From: Janthinobacterium aquaticum
GTDB lineage: Bacteria; Pseudomonadota; Gammaproteobacteria; Burkholderiales; Burkholderiaceae_D
DNA length: 64,000 nucleotides
NCBI RefSeq assembly: GCF_009208565.1
Contig: NZ_WFLK01000003.1
Location: forward strand, 124,001 to 188,000
Reading direction: 5' to 3'
The position numbers were made by a program, and so were the translations under genes. Positions 1-8,764 of the stretch are shown piece by piece. How positions within the stretch are numbered: position 1 is the first letter of the stretch; the number at the start of each line of letters is the position of its first letter. The notes below the pieces were generated by a model. It was not told the origin of the DNA, made no database searches, and worked only from the letters and a program-made list of their open reading frames with translations.

Positions 1-87
1 CTTATGTTCCTTTATTGGGCGTATGATGGTAAAAAATAGTCCATGCCCCGGCACATGGCAAAGTAAACTGCTGTCTTTCAGAAAAAC

Positions 88-1035
88 ATGCCAGACCAGG
101 ACCCGATGAAGAACACCGCTTGCAGCACATGGATCACCGATTTCCTTGCCAGTGACCCGCCGCGCTCGAAGTCGCTGGTGATGACCATTTTTGGCGACGC
201 CATCGTGCCGCGCGGCGGCACCATCTGGCTGGGCAGCCTGATCGACCTGCTGGCGCCGTTCGGCGTCAACGACCGCTTGCTGCGTACCAGCGTGTTTCGC
301 CTGGCGCAGGAAGGCTGGCTGATTTCACAACGCGATGGCCGGCGCAGTGCCTACACCATCAATCCGCCCTCGCTGGCCCGCTTCGAGCGCGCCTACCGCC
401 GCATCTACGCACCGCTGGTGGCGCACTGGGACGGCAGTTGGACCTTCGTCATCGGCGCGGCCGGCAATATCAGCGCGGCCGAACGCGGTGCGCTGCGCAA
501 GGAGCTGCTGTGGGCAGGCTATGGGCTGGTGGCGCCCGGCATCTTCGGCCATCCGGCCAGCAACGCCGATGCGCTGGAAGACATCATCGTGCGCAACGGC
601 GTGCAGGGAAAACTGTATGTTTGCCACAGCACCGAGCTGCCCGGCACCAGCACGCGCCCGCTACGCGAACTGGTCGGCGAATGCTGGGACCTGTCCGAAG
701 TGATGGCCGGCTATGAAAAATTCATCGCCCGCTTCCAGCCACTGCTGACGCTGCTGGAACAAGCGCCACAGATGGACGCCGAACAGGCGTTCGTGATCCG
801 CTCGCTGCTGACGCACGCCTACCGCCGCGTGCAGCTGCACGACCCGCAACTGCCGGTCGAACTGCTGCCCGAGCCGTGGCCTGGCACCCAGGCCTACGCG
901 CTGGCGCGCGCGCTGTACCGGCTGACCTACAGGGCGGCCGAAGAACATATCCTGGCCACCCTGCAGCGCGAAGATGCGCAGGCCGCTGGCCTGGCGCCAT
1001 GGTTTTACGAGCGCTTCGGCGGGTTGGACGGGTGA
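88..1035 (+). CDS. paaX: PaaX family transcriptional repressor
   Basis: PaaX-type regulators repress phenylacetate catabolism genes and are released by phenylacetyl-CoA. The 315-residue product has the family layout: an N-terminal winged-helix region (about residues 25-90, with SKSLVMTIFGDAI and the VNDRLLRTSVFRLAQEGWL recognition segment), a central domain starting near HWDGSWTFVIG, and a C-terminal helical domain. A second in-frame ATG at 106 has a closer AGGA and could be the true start. No paa catabolic gene is visible, so the regulon may lie upstream of the window or elsewhere. Family assignment is firm; the effector is inferred from the family. Confidence 0.85.
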   Translation: MPDQDPMKNTACSTWITDFLASDPPRSKSLVMTIFGDAIVPRGGTIWLGSLIDLLAPFGVNDRLLRTSVFRLAQEGWLISQRDGRRSAYTINPPSLARFERAYRRIYAPLVAHWDGSWTFVIGAAGNISAAERGALRKELLWAGYGLVAPGIFGHPASNADALEDIIVRNGVQGKLYVCHSTELPGTSTRPLRELVGECWDLSEVMAGYEKFIARFQPLLTLLEQAPQMDAEQAFVIRSLLTHAYRRVQLHDPQLPVELLPEPWPGTQAYALARALYRLTYRAAEEHILATLQREDAQAAGLAPWFYERFGGLDG

Positions 1036-1102
1036 GGCAAAGCGCGTATCATCGCGCCATTGCACACGATGCAAACCCCATTTGTTTTTACCAGGAACAA
1101 CC

Positions 1103-2227
1103 ATGACCATCAAAATCAGCCAACAATTCGACGCCGGCGCCATTGAAGTGCTGCGCGCCGATGATGCGCAGTCGATCGAACTGAATATCCGCAAGGACTC
1201 GCACGCCGACATTACCCAGTGGTTCTATTTCCGCCTGCAAGGCGCACAGGGCGAAGCGTGCAAGCTGCGCTTCATGAACGCCGGCAAGTCGGCCTACCCT
1301 GATGGCTGGAAAGACTACCAGGCCGTGGCCAGCTATGACCGTGAAACCTGGTTCCGCGTGCCGACCAGCTATGACGGCACGGTGATGACCATCGAGCATA
1401 CGCCGGAAGAAGAAAGCGTGTACTACGCCTACTTCGAGCCGTACCCATGGGACCGCCACCTGGCGCTGATCGACAGCGCCCAGGCTTCGCCGCTGGTGCG
1501 CCTGGTCGACCTGGGCAGCACCATCGAAGGGCGCGACATGAACCTGCTGGTAGTCGGCGACGCCGATGCCGAGAAAAAAGTCTGGGTGATTGCTCGCCAG
1601 CATCCTGGTGAAACCATGGCAGAGTGGTTTGTCGAAGGGATGCTCGAAGCGCTGCTCGACCAGGCCAACCCGTTTGCCCGCCAGTGCCTGCAGGACGCGG
1701 TGTTTTATGTGGTGCCGAACATGAATCCGGACGGCTCGGTACATGGCAACCTGCGCACTAACGCGGCTGGCGCCAATCTGAACCGCGAGTGGATGACGCC
1801 TACCATGGAGCGCAGCCCGGAAGTATTCCTGGTCAAACAGAAGATGCATGAAATCGGTTGCGACCTGTTCCTCGATGTACATGGCGACGAAGGCCTGCCG
1901 TATGTATTCGTGGCCGGCAGCGATGCACTGGAAAACTTCACGCCGGCGCAAAAAGCCGAGCAGGACCGCTTTATTGCCGACTTCAAGGTGGCCAGCCCCG
2001 ACTTCCAGGACGTCTACGGCTATGAAGACGGCCCTTTCACGCCGGAAGTGCTGACCATGGGCTCGCCCCATATCACCCACGCCTTCGGCTGCCTGTCGCT
2101 GACGCTGGAACTGCCGTTCAAGGACAACGCCAACGATCCTGACCCGCAAACGGGCTGGAGCGGTGCGCGCAGCGCGGCGCTGGGTGCGGCGGTGTTGCAG
2201 CCGATTCTGGCGACGCTGCGCGGGTAA
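1103..2227 (+). CDS. M14 family zinc carboxypeptidase, cytosolic type
   Basis: Predicted 374-residue metallocarboxypeptidase. The zinc ligands are visible as HPGE (His167, Glu170) and the later His260 in LFLDVHGDE; Arg218 and the NLNRE segment (around 225-229) match the substrate-carboxylate region, and Glu336 in TLELPFK fits the catalytic glutamate. About 120 residues precede the catalytic domain, resembling the N-terminal domain of cytosolic carboxypeptidase-like bacterial M14 proteins. There is no signal peptide. The longer frame opening at 974 overlaps paaX, so the ATG at 1103 is preferred. The physiological substrate is unknown. Confidence 0.85.
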   Translation: MTIKISQQFDAGAIEVLRADDAQSIELNIRKDSHADITQWFYFRLQGAQGEACKLRFMNAGKSAYPDGWKDYQAVASYDRETWFRVPTSYDGTVMTIEHTPEEESVYYAYFEPYPWDRHLALIDSAQASPLVRLVDLGSTIEGRDMNLLVVGDADAEKKVWVIARQHPGETMAEWFVEGMLEALLDQANPFARQCLQDAVFYVVPNMNPDGSVHGNLRTNAAGANLNREWMTPTMERSPEVFLVKQKMHEIGCDLFLDVHGDEGLPYVFVAGSDALENFTPAQKAEQDRFIADFKVASPDFQDVYGYEDGPFTPEVLTMGSPHITHAFGCLSLTLELPFKDNANDPDPQTGWSGARSAALGAAVLQPILATLRG

Positions 2228-2247
2228 GTAGCGGGATGTACGGTGGT

Positions 2248-2283
2248 GTCGGATTACGGCCCGGAGGGCCTAATCCGACCTAC
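2248..2283 (-). repeat. REP-like palindrome, subfamily A, single unit
   Basis: On the minus strand this reads GTAGGTCGGATTAG, a GC-rich loop, then TAATCCGAC: a stem headed by the GTAG tetranucleotide typical of REP elements mobilised by RAYT proteins. It lies between two convergent genes and overlaps the 3' end of the minus-strand aminotransferase, supplying its last codons and TAG stop. Confidence 0.8.
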
Positions 2284-3454
2284 AGACCGGTGCGATCTGG
2301 CGCAGGGCTGCGACCAGCTTGTCCAGATGCGACGGCGGCGTAAAGATGCCGGGTGTGACGCGCAGGCAGGCGCCGCCGGCCAGGCCGCCGCGCGGCACCA
2401 CGTAGATGCCGTGCTGCGCTTCAAGCTGCTCCGACAGGGCCATATTGTCGGCCATGCTGGTCTTGCCTTTGACGCGGAAAGAGGCTATCGCGCTGCTCAG
2501 GCGCACATCGCTTGACGCCAGCACCTCGATGCCGGCGATCTCGCGCGCAGGCTCCACCCAGCGGTTGCGCAGCAGCTGCAAGCGCGCCTGCTTGCTCGCC
2601 ACGCCGATTTGCGCATGCGCTGCCAGCGCCACCGGCAAGGTAAGGTAGGCGGCAAAGTTGACCGTACCCGTATGCACGCGCGTACTGATATCGTCACCGG
2701 ATGCATCGCCCATATAGGCATCGATATCGGCCAGCCGGCCGCGCCGGATATAGATCGCCGCCACGCCCACGGGCGCGCCGATCCACTTGTGCAGGTTGAT
2801 GCCGGCAAAGTCCACCTGCAGGTCGGGAATGGTCAGGTCCAGCTGGCCGAAGCCATGCGCTGTGTCGACGATCACATCGATGCCGCGCGCACGCGCCATC
2901 TGGCTGATCTGCGCCACCGGCAGCACCATGCCATTGCGATGGTTGACGTGCGTGAGCAACATCATTTTCAGCGCCGGATGACGCTCGATGGCCTCGGCGT
3001 AGGCGGCCAGCACGCCATCATGGGAAAATGGCTCGGGCATGCTGATCGACACCACCTGCACGCCGCGGCGCTGCTCGAGCCAGCGCATGACCGTGATCAT
3101 ATTGTCGTAGTCGATATCGGCAACAAGCACGGTGTCGCCCGGCTGCAGGCGGTTGTAGCCGGCAAGCAGTATCTGCATCGACTCGGTGGCGCAGCGCGTC
3201 AGCACCAGTTCATCGATGCCCACGCCCAGCGCTGCGGCGGCTGCCGCGCGCGCCGCTTCAAAGTCGGCGGGGAAACGTTTGCGCGCATACCAGGCGTTGT
3301 CGCGGTTGACCACCTCGAGCTGCTGCTGGTAATGCGCGAGCACGGTCTTGCTCATGGAACCCCAGTAACCGTTGTCGAGCATGACCACGTCCTGCGTCAG
3401 CTCGTATTGTGCGGCAATTTGTTGCCAGTAGGCTTCATCCGTTGCGATTGTCAT
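2270..3454 (-). CDS. Class V PLP-dependent aminotransferase
   Basis: A 394-residue fold-type I PLP enzyme of aminotransferase class V, similar in layout to isopenicillin-N-epimerase-like and cysteine-desulfurase-like proteins. The Schiff-base lysine is predicted as Lys223 in GINLHKWIG, with Asp197 and His200 (VIVDTAHGFGQ) contacting the cofactor. No twin-arginine or lipoprotein signal is present. Its ATG overlaps the stop of pmbA by four bases (ATGA), so the two are probably translationally coupled. Its last codons (RSD then TAG) come from a REP palindrome. The substrate cannot be told from sequence; desulfurase, epimerase and lyase activities all occur in this family. Confidence 0.8.
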   Translation of the reverse strand: MTIATDEAYWQQIAAQYELTQDVVMLDNGYWGSMSKTVLAHYQQQLEVVNRDNAWYARKRFPADFEAARAAAAAALGVGIDELVLTRCATESMQILLAGYNRLQPGDTVLVADIDYDNMITVMRWLEQRRGVQVVSISMPEPFSHDGVLAAYAEAIERHPALKMMLLTHVNHRNGMVLPVAQISQMARARGIDVIVDTAHGFGQLDLTIPDLQVDFAGINLHKWIGAPVGVAAIYIRRGRLADIDAYMGDASGDDISTRVHTGTVNFAAYLTLPVALAAHAQIGVASKQARLQLLRNRWVEPAREIAGIEVLASSDVRLSSAIASFRVKGKTSMADNMALSEQLEAQHGIYVVPRGGLAGGACLRVTPGIFTPPSHLDKLVAALRQIAPVCRSD

Positions 3455-4803
3455 GTGCCCGCCACCACCATGCTCTCCAGCAAAATTGAACCTGTTGATT
3501 TGGTACCGCGTCGCATCACATCGCTGCCGACAGCGACGATATGGCGCAGCATGTCTTTCATATTGCCTGCGATCGTGATTTCCTCGACCGGATACTGGAT
3601 CACGCCATTTTCCACCCAGTAGCCCGAAGCGCCACGCGAATAGTCGCCGGTCATGTAGTTGGTACCCTGCCCCATCAGCTCGGTGACCAGCAGGCCAGTG
3701 TTCAGCTTTTTCAGCATGGCAACGAAGTCGTCGCCGGGCGCTGTCCGGGTTGAGGTCAGAGAGAGATTATGCGAGCCACCGGCATTGCCGGTGGTCTGCA
3801 TGCCGAGCTTGCGCGCCGTGTAGGTCGACAGAAAGTAGCCCTGCACCACGCCATTGCTGACCACCTGGCGCGGTGTGGTTTTCACGCCCTCGTCATCGAA
3901 CGGGGCCGAGCCGACGCCGCCGATCACATGCGGGTCTTCATGGATCTGCAGATGCTCGGGCAATACCTGGGTGCCGAGCGAGTCGTTGAGAAAACTGGCC
4001 TTGTGATACAGCGCGCCACCCGAGGTGGCCAGCACATAGGCACCCAATAAGCCTATCGCCAGCGGTGCCTCGAACAGCACCGGGCAGGTGCGCGTACCGA
4101 GCTGGCGCGCGTTCAGGCGCGCCAATGCGCGCTCGGCAGCGTAGCGCCCGATGGCTTCGGGGGTGGCCATGGTGGCTGCGTCGCGTACCGAGCAATACCA
4201 GTCGTCGCGCTGCATTTTCGCCCCTTTGCCAGCAATCATTGCCACCGACAGGCCATGGCGCGAATACGGATAGCCGCCGATAAAGCCGCGCGAATTGGCC
4301 GACACGAAATGCGAGTGCTGCACATGCACGCTGGCGCCTTCGCTGTTGCTCACGCGCGGGTCGACCGCAAAGCCGGCCGCTTCGGCGCGCTGCGCCAGCA
4401 CCACCGCCTCTTCGGTCGAGATGCGCCATGGATAAAACAGCTGCAGGTCGCGCGGCGCCGTTTCCAGCAATTCGGTTTCGGGCAGGCTGGCGCAAGCGTC
4501 GTCAGCCGTAAAACGGGCGATATTGCAGGCGGCCTCGACGGTGGCGCGCAGCGCCCTGGGAGAAAAGTCGGACGTGCTGGCATTGCCGCGCTTGTTGCCG
4601 ACAAACACCGTCACGCCCATGCCCTTGTCGCGGTTCTGTTCGATGGTCTCGATCTTGCCTTTTCGTACAGAAACCGACAGGCCGCTGCCTTCGCTGAAAT
4701 CCACCACCGCCTCGCTGCCACCAGCCTTGCGCGCAAAAGACAACACATCGTGCGCCAGTTGTTTCAATTGCTCTTGACTGTGGGTAAAAACGGGGTCATC
4801 CAT
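3451..4803 (-). CDS. pmbA: Metalloprotease-related protein PmbA/TldE
   Basis: PmbA (TldE) pairs with TldD to form a cytoplasmic protease that trims modified peptides and degrades the CcdA antitoxin in E. coli. The 450-residue length, the N-terminal region with VSVRKGKIETIEQNRDKG, and the C-terminal region with TNYMTGDYSRGASGYWVENG are typical. It lacks the HExxxH zinc motif, which belongs to the TldD partner (not in the window). The ATG at 4803 (MDDPVFTHS) fits the family start better than the upstream codon at 4842. It is the first gene of a two-gene unit with the aminotransferase. A ccdAB pair lies 27 kb away. Confidence 0.92.
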   Translation of the reverse strand: MDDPVFTHSQEQLKQLAHDVLSFARKAGGSEAVVDFSEGSGLSVSVRKGKIETIEQNRDKGMGVTVFVGNKRGNASTSDFSPRALRATVEAACNIARFTADDACASLPETELLETAPRDLQLFYPWRISTEEAVVLAQRAEAAGFAVDPRVSNSEGASVHVQHSHFVSANSRGFIGGYPYSRHGLSVAMIAGKGAKMQRDDWYCSVRDAATMATPEAIGRYAAERALARLNARQLGTRTCPVLFEAPLAIGLLGAYVLATSGGALYHKASFLNDSLGTQVLPEHLQIHEDPHVIGGVGSAPFDDEGVKTTPRQVVSNGVVQGYFLSTYTARKLGMQTTGNAGGSHNLSLTSTRTAPGDDFVAMLKKLNTGLLVTELMGQGTNYMTGDYSRGASGYWVENGVIQYPVEEITIAGNMKDMLRHIVAVGSDVMRRGTKSTGSILLESMVVAGT

Positions 4804-4895
4804 GCGCTGATTTCTTCGGAAAGCCGCTAAAAAGGTTATCATAGCAGTCGTTTACAGTTTACAGGTGCGGCCAGCGAGGCCAATCCCGCCTTATC

Positions 4896-5495
4896 ATGCC
4901 AAATCCAAACCGGGGAGCTTGCGGCTTCCAATCCTCCGAATTCGAACAGGAATATGAGCGTCCGTCGAAGACAGAACTCAAACGCCAGTCGAACGAATTG
5001 CAAAAGCTGGGTGAAGACCTGGTCAACGAACCGCGCGACCGCGTCAAGCGCGTGCCGATGCCCGAAGACGTGCGCGACGCCATCCTGGCATGCCAGAACA
5101 TCAGCAATCACGAAGGCCGCCGCCGCCAGATTCAGTTTATCGGCAAGAAAATGCGCACGCTCGACGAAGAAGAAGTGGCGATCATCCAGCGCACCATCGA
5201 CAGCTGGAAAGGCTTGTCGAAAGCCGACACGGCCGCCCTGCACGCCATCGAACGCCGCCGCGACAAGCTGCTGGCCGACGACAGCGCGCTGACCGTCTTG
5301 CTGCAGGAAAACCCGGAACTGGACGTGCAGCAACTGCGCACCCTGATCCGCAATGCACGCAAGGAACAGGCCGAGAACAAGCCACCGAAAGCCTACCGTG
5401 AAATCTTCCAGATCCTGAAACAAGTCGCCAAAAAGCAGGCTGGCGGCAAGAATGATGCTGACGATGAAGAAGACGGCGAGCAAGAGGAAGAGTAA
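4896..5495 (+). CDS. darP: Ribosome-associated protein DarP (YjgA, DUF615)
   Basis: DarP assists maturation of the 50S subunit. This 199-residue protein carries the family hallmarks: the opening SEFEQEYERPSKTELKRQ, the central RRRQIQFIGKKMR stretch, and a conserved helical C-terminal half (QLRTLIRNARKEQ). The C-terminus is an acidic low-complexity tail rich in D and E, common in betaproteobacterial copies. It is divergent from pmbA with a 92-base gap, an arrangement seen in many proteobacteria. It is followed by a repeat-containing intergenic region, so it is probably monocistronic. Confidence 0.92.
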   Translation: MPNPNRGACGFQSSEFEQEYERPSKTELKRQSNELQKLGEDLVNEPRDRVKRVPMPEDVRDAILACQNISNHEGRRRQIQFIGKKMRTLDEEEVAIIQRTIDSWKGLSKADTAALHAIERRRDKLLADDSALTVLLQENPELDVQQLRTLIRNARKEQAENKPPKAYREIFQILKQVAKKQAGGKNDADDEEDGEQEEE

Positions 5496-5834
5496 TACCA
5501 CTCCTTGAAGCAGCCGGGGGTCGACCCAGAGGGTCTGCCCCTAATATCGCTAACTAAATTAGCGTCCCAGCTCCGCAAGCACACCACAAAAGGTGAGGCC
5601 CCTTCAGTCGCCAGCAAGGGAGCTCCGGGCCAAGCGGGCCTGAAAAATGTCGAGGGCAAGGCGTAGGTCGGGTTAGCCCGCAGGGCGTAACCCGACAACA
5701 CCACGGCTGTCGGCATTTTCTCAGGCTCGCGACTCTGGCCCGCCATTTTCGCCTTGCGCATTTCAATGCCTGAAAAAGCTTAACTTGACGGCATCAGGGC
5801 CTGCACCCTTTATTACGCCACGGAAAAACTACCC
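5496..5834. other. Intergenic region with a REP-type element
   Basis: This 339-base gap between darP and mog holds no convincing ORF. Its second half contains the subfamily B repeat at 5661-5744; weaker similarity to the second copy continues to about 5797. The first half has no recognised element. Minus-strand frames here only translate the repeat. Confidence 0.6.
5661..5744 (+). repeat. REP-type element, subfamily B, copy 1
   Basis: Starts GCGTAGGTCGGGTTAG, folds on a CGTAACCCGAC arm, and continues with a conserved tail to CTCTGGCCCGCC. Aligned base by base with 47201-47284 it differs at four of 84 positions. A looser match (TTAACTTGACGGCATC against TTAACTGAACGCCATC) follows in both, so the mobile unit may be about 135 bases long. 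Confidence 0.8.
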
Positions 5835-6464
5835 ATGACCACTATCGAAGACGAACTGATTATCGGCCTGGTGTCGATCTCCGACCGCGCCAGCGGCGGC
5901 GTATATGAAGACCAGGGCATCCCCGCGCTGGAAAGCTGGCTGTCGGCCGCCTTGCGCACGCCGTTCCGCCTGGAAAAGCGCCTGATTCCCGACGAGCGCT
6001 CGCAGATTGAAAACACGCTGATCGACATGGTCGACCTCAGCCATTGCCATCTGATCCTGACCACCGGCGGCACCGGTCCGGCGCGGCGCGATGTGACGCC
6101 CGACGCCACGCTGGCTGTTGGCAGCAAGGAAATGCCGGGCTTTGGCGAACAGATGCGCCAGATCAGCCTGCAGTTCGTGCCGACCGCCATCCTGTCGCGC
6201 CAGGTGGCCGTGATCCGTGAAACGCCGGAACGCGCCTGCCTGATCATGAACCTCCCAGGCCAGCCCAAGGCCATCAAGGAAACCCTCGAAGGGCTGAAAG
6301 ACGCTGAAGGCAAGCAACTGGTCAACGGCATCTTTGCCGCCGTGCCGTATTGTATCGACCTGATCGGCGGCCCGTACATGGAAACCGACCCGGCTATCTG
6401 CAAGGCCTTCCGCCCCAAATCCGCGCTGCGTCCGGCGCAACCACTCCCTGAGGAAAAACCATGA
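5835..6464 (+). CDS. mog: Molybdopterin adenylyltransferase
   Basis: MogA adenylylates molybdopterin before molybdate insertion in molybdenum cofactor synthesis. The 209-residue protein opens with IIGLVSISDRAS and contains the nucleotide-binding TTGGTG at residues 76-81, followed by RRDVTPDAT, and the conserved NLPGQPKAIKETL segment near the C-terminus. Length and motif order match bacterial MogA rather than the shorter MoaB. The stop overlaps the start of the downstream esterase by four bases (ATGA), suggesting coupling, although no functional link is established. Other moa/moe genes are absent from the window. Confidence 0.92.
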   Translation: MTTIEDELIIGLVSISDRASGGVYEDQGIPALESWLSAALRTPFRLEKRLIPDERSQIENTLIDMVDLSHCHLILTTGGTGPARRDVTPDATLAVGSKEMPGFGEQMRQISLQFVPTAILSRQVAVIRETPERACLIMNLPGQPKAIKETLEGLKDAEGKQLVNGIFAAVPYCIDLIGGPYMETDPAICKAFRPKSALRPAQPLPEEKP

Positions 6465-7129
6465 GCACCTTGCTGGAAACCATCGAACTCGACAGCGCAC
6501 CGAACCCGACCGTCTCGATTATCTGGATGCACGGCCTGGGCGCCGATGGCAATGACTTCGTGCCGCTGGTCAAGGAACTCGACCTGCGCGGCTGCCCGGG
6601 TATCCGTTTTATCTTCCCAAGCGCCGGCACCATGCCCGTGACCATCAACAACGGCTATGTGATGCGCGCCTGGTACGACATCCTGGTCAGTGACCTGGTA
6701 CGCCGCGAAGATGAAAACGGCCTGCGCGCCTCGCAGGCGCAGATCGAAGCGCTGATTGCGCGTGAAAAAGCGCGCGGCATTCCAGCTAGCAAGATCATCC
6801 TGGCCGGCTTCTCGCAAGGCTGCGCGATGACGCTGCAGACCGGCCTGCGCCACCCTGAAGCGCTGGCCGGCCTGATGTGCCTGTCGGGCTATCTGCCGCT
6901 GGCCGACAAAACCGCTGCCGAGCGCACTCCGGCCAGCCTGAATACGCCAGTGTTCATGGCGCACGGCGTGGCCGACCCGGTGGTGCAAATCGCGCGCGCC
7001 GAACAGTCGCGCGATTTGCTGACCGGCATGGGCTACCAGGTCGAGTGGCATACCTACCGCATGCAGCATTCCCTGTGCCAGGAAGAAATCAACGATATCG
7101 GCGCCTGGTTGAAAAAAGTGCTGGCCTAG
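6461..7129 (+). CDS. Carboxylesterase, alpha/beta hydrolase (phospholipase/carboxylesterase family)
   Basis: A 222-residue alpha/beta hydrolase of the Abhydrolase_2 family, close to the Pseudomonas carboxylesterase EstB and to acyl-protein thioesterases. The nucleophile is Ser118 in GFSQG, with Asp172 (GVADPVV) and His203 as the other triad members; the oxyanion region is MHGLGADG (residues 23-30). No signal peptide, so cytoplasmic. It is translated from an ATGA overlap with mog. Its stop codon overlaps tail to tail with the stop of the convergent protease gene. Probable role is hydrolysis of short-chain esters; the natural substrate is unknown. Confidence 0.87.
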   Translation: MSTLLETIELDSAPNPTVSIIWMHGLGADGNDFVPLVKELDLRGCPGIRFIFPSAGTMPVTINNGYVMRAWYDILVSDLVRREDENGLRASQAQIEALIAREKARGIPASKIILAGFSQGCAMTLQTGLRHPEALAGLMCLSGYLPLADKTAAERTPASLNTPVFMAHGVADPVVQIARAEQSRDLLTGMGYQVEWHTYRMQHSLCQEEINDIGAWLKKVLA

Positions 7130-8673
7130 TTGGTCGCCGGCTTATTTTCATTCCAGATTTTCAGCATGTCGGGCGACGCTTCCGAACGGATGCCGTTGTC
7201 CGCCAGCACCGCTTCGGTCGCCGCCAGCATGGCCTTGCGCGGCACTACCACGGTTTCAGCGTCGCGCTGCTCGAAGCGGAACGTCAGCATCTCGTCGGTC
7301 TGGTCACGCAGCAGCGCTACCAGATGCGCGAGGCTGCGCACCGGCACGCCATTGACGGAATACAGCACCGAGAAAAAGCGCGTGCCGTAGCCGTTCATCA
7401 GGGGATGGGGAAAGAATGGCGAGGAAATCACCACCAGTTCCTCACGCTGGGCATCGGGTGCATCGCCGCGTTTGGTGACCAGTGGATTGCCGGCAAAGCC
7501 CATGCCTGTCAGGATGGCTGGGTTGCTATTAGGCACCGTCATGAAATCGGTGGTGGCGCGGGTAAATACCATCGGGCCGAGAATAAAGTAGGACGGATAG
7601 TCGCCGTGCAGGCCGGGAATCAACATCGGGCGCGACGCCGAAACGGGTACATTGATCTTCATGCTGTCGCCATTGCGTATTACCGTCAGAGGCAACTGGC
7701 CATCCCTGGCCACCTGCTGCACACGGTACTGGAAACGCACACGGCTGTTGGCGTTGAGCTTGACCATGCCCTGGTTATCGACCGGATAATCACCAATTTT
7801 CGTGATCACATCCCACTCCTTGAGCGGATAGGCCGGGTCCTTGCTGGCCGGCGTCTGCACCATCGCGCCCTCGACATTCTTGCCCAGCTTCAGATAGCTG
7901 CGCAGGGCCGGGTTTTCCAGCGTTTGCGTAAAGTCGAACAGTGCCGGCTTGCCCTTGGGCGCACCGCTTTCCTGGTCGCGCAGGAACAATTCGATTTCCT
8001 CGTTGGGAATAATAAAGCCCATATTCTGCACATTGGTGCCGGTGGCGTACGCCAGGCCGATCATCTTGTCGCCGGCAATCACGGCGCCGCCGCTGTTGCC
8101 GGGATTGATCGCCGCATCGATCTGGATGCGCAGGCCCGACACCGGATAGTTGTAATGCACGAACTCGATGCGCGAGACGATGCCCTTGGTAATCGACAGC
8201 GAGGTGCCGCCCACCGGGTAGCCGTAGGCCATCACGGCGTCGCGCACATCCGGCAGCACATTGGCGCGCGCCAGCGGTTTGTGGGTATCGAAAAAACTGT
8301 CGTCATTGACCTTGAGCAAAGCCAGATCCATGCCTGGCGAAATGGCCAGCACGGTAGCGTCGAGCTTGTCGCCCGAGCCATTGGCCAGGATCTGCACCTG
8401 GCTGGCGTAGCCGACCATATGCGCATTGGTCAGGATGCGGTGGCCTTCGATCACCACGCCAGAACCGGTGACCGACTGCGGCGCGGCCTTGCTCCACGGC
8501 TTGTACGGATCGGGACGGCGCAGCGTGGCAAATACCTTGACCACCGAGTTGTCGAGCGCCGACGCACTGGCAGTGGCGGCTTCGGCAGCAACCGCGTGCA
8601 CCATCATCAAAGGAAAAAGGGCCAACGCCAGCAAGGCGCGGCCCATCAGGGTCTGGCAAGCACGAGTTTTCAT
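7126..8673 (-). CDS. Secreted trypsin-like serine protease with PDZ-like C-terminus
   Basis: A 515-residue DegP/HtrA-like protease with an N-terminal signal peptide (hydrophobic LLALALFPLMMVHAVAA, cleavage near residue 30). The catalytic triad is His85 (LTNAHMVG), Asp116 (GMDLALLKV) and Ser194 (NPGNSGG). After the protease domain, ending near residue 240, the remaining 270 residues include a PDZ-like region (VITKIGDYPVDNQG) and a further domain, so it is longer than simple trypsin-like proteases. The ATG at 8673 is preferred over 8814 because the signal peptide follows it directly. A perfect 14-base palindrome lies about 35 bases upstream. Likely periplasmic quality control; the target is unknown. 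Confidence 0.85.
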   Translation of the reverse strand: MKTRACQTLMGRALLALALFPLMMVHAVAAEAATASASALDNSVVKVFATLRRPDPYKPWSKAAPQSVTGSGVVIEGHRILTNAHMVGYASQVQILANGSGDKLDATVLAISPGMDLALLKVNDDSFFDTHKPLARANVLPDVRDAVMAYGYPVGGTSLSITKGIVSRIEFVHYNYPVSGLRIQIDAAINPGNSGGAVIAGDKMIGLAYATGTNVQNMGFIIPNEEIELFLRDQESGAPKGKPALFDFTQTLENPALRSYLKLGKNVEGAMVQTPASKDPAYPLKEWDVITKIGDYPVDNQGMVKLNANSRVRFQYRVQQVARDGQLPLTVIRNGDSMKINVPVSASRPMLIPGLHGDYPSYFILGPMVFTRATTDFMTVPNSNPAILTGMGFAGNPLVTKRGDAPDAQREELVVISSPFFPHPLMNGYGTRFFSVLYSVNGVPVRSLAHLVALLRDQTDEMLTFRFEQRDAETVVVPRKAMLAATEAVLADNGIRSEASPDMLKIWNENKPATN

Positions 8674-8706
8674 GATTCGACGGGCAGTTAATGGAAAATA
8701 AAGTAT

Positions 8707-8720
8707 ATATTGCGCAATAT
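8707..8720. promoter_or_regulatory. Perfect palindrome upstream of the protease gene
   Basis: ATATTGCGCAATAT is identical to its reverse complement. It lies 34-47 bases upstream of the protease ATG, in an AT-rich stretch overlapping the expected core promoter (minus-strand TTGCAG, 17 bases, CTTTAT). An operator is the simplest reading; the regulator is unknown. Confidence 0.45.
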
Positions 8721-8764
8721 CTGCAAAAATTACACTTTGTCCATCATTGGTCCGGCAGCCACAC

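Noticed and set aside
1-87. Possible promoter or partial gene at the left edge.
   Set aside because: No convincing -35/-10 pair and no frame continuing from outside the window could be supported.
5393-5766. Short minus-strand frames encoding LSGYALRANPTYA-like peptides near the subfamily B repeats (also at 47020-47256 and 62405-62674).
   Set aside because: They are translations of the repeats, recurring wherever the repeat occurs, with no ribosome-binding site or conserved partner.
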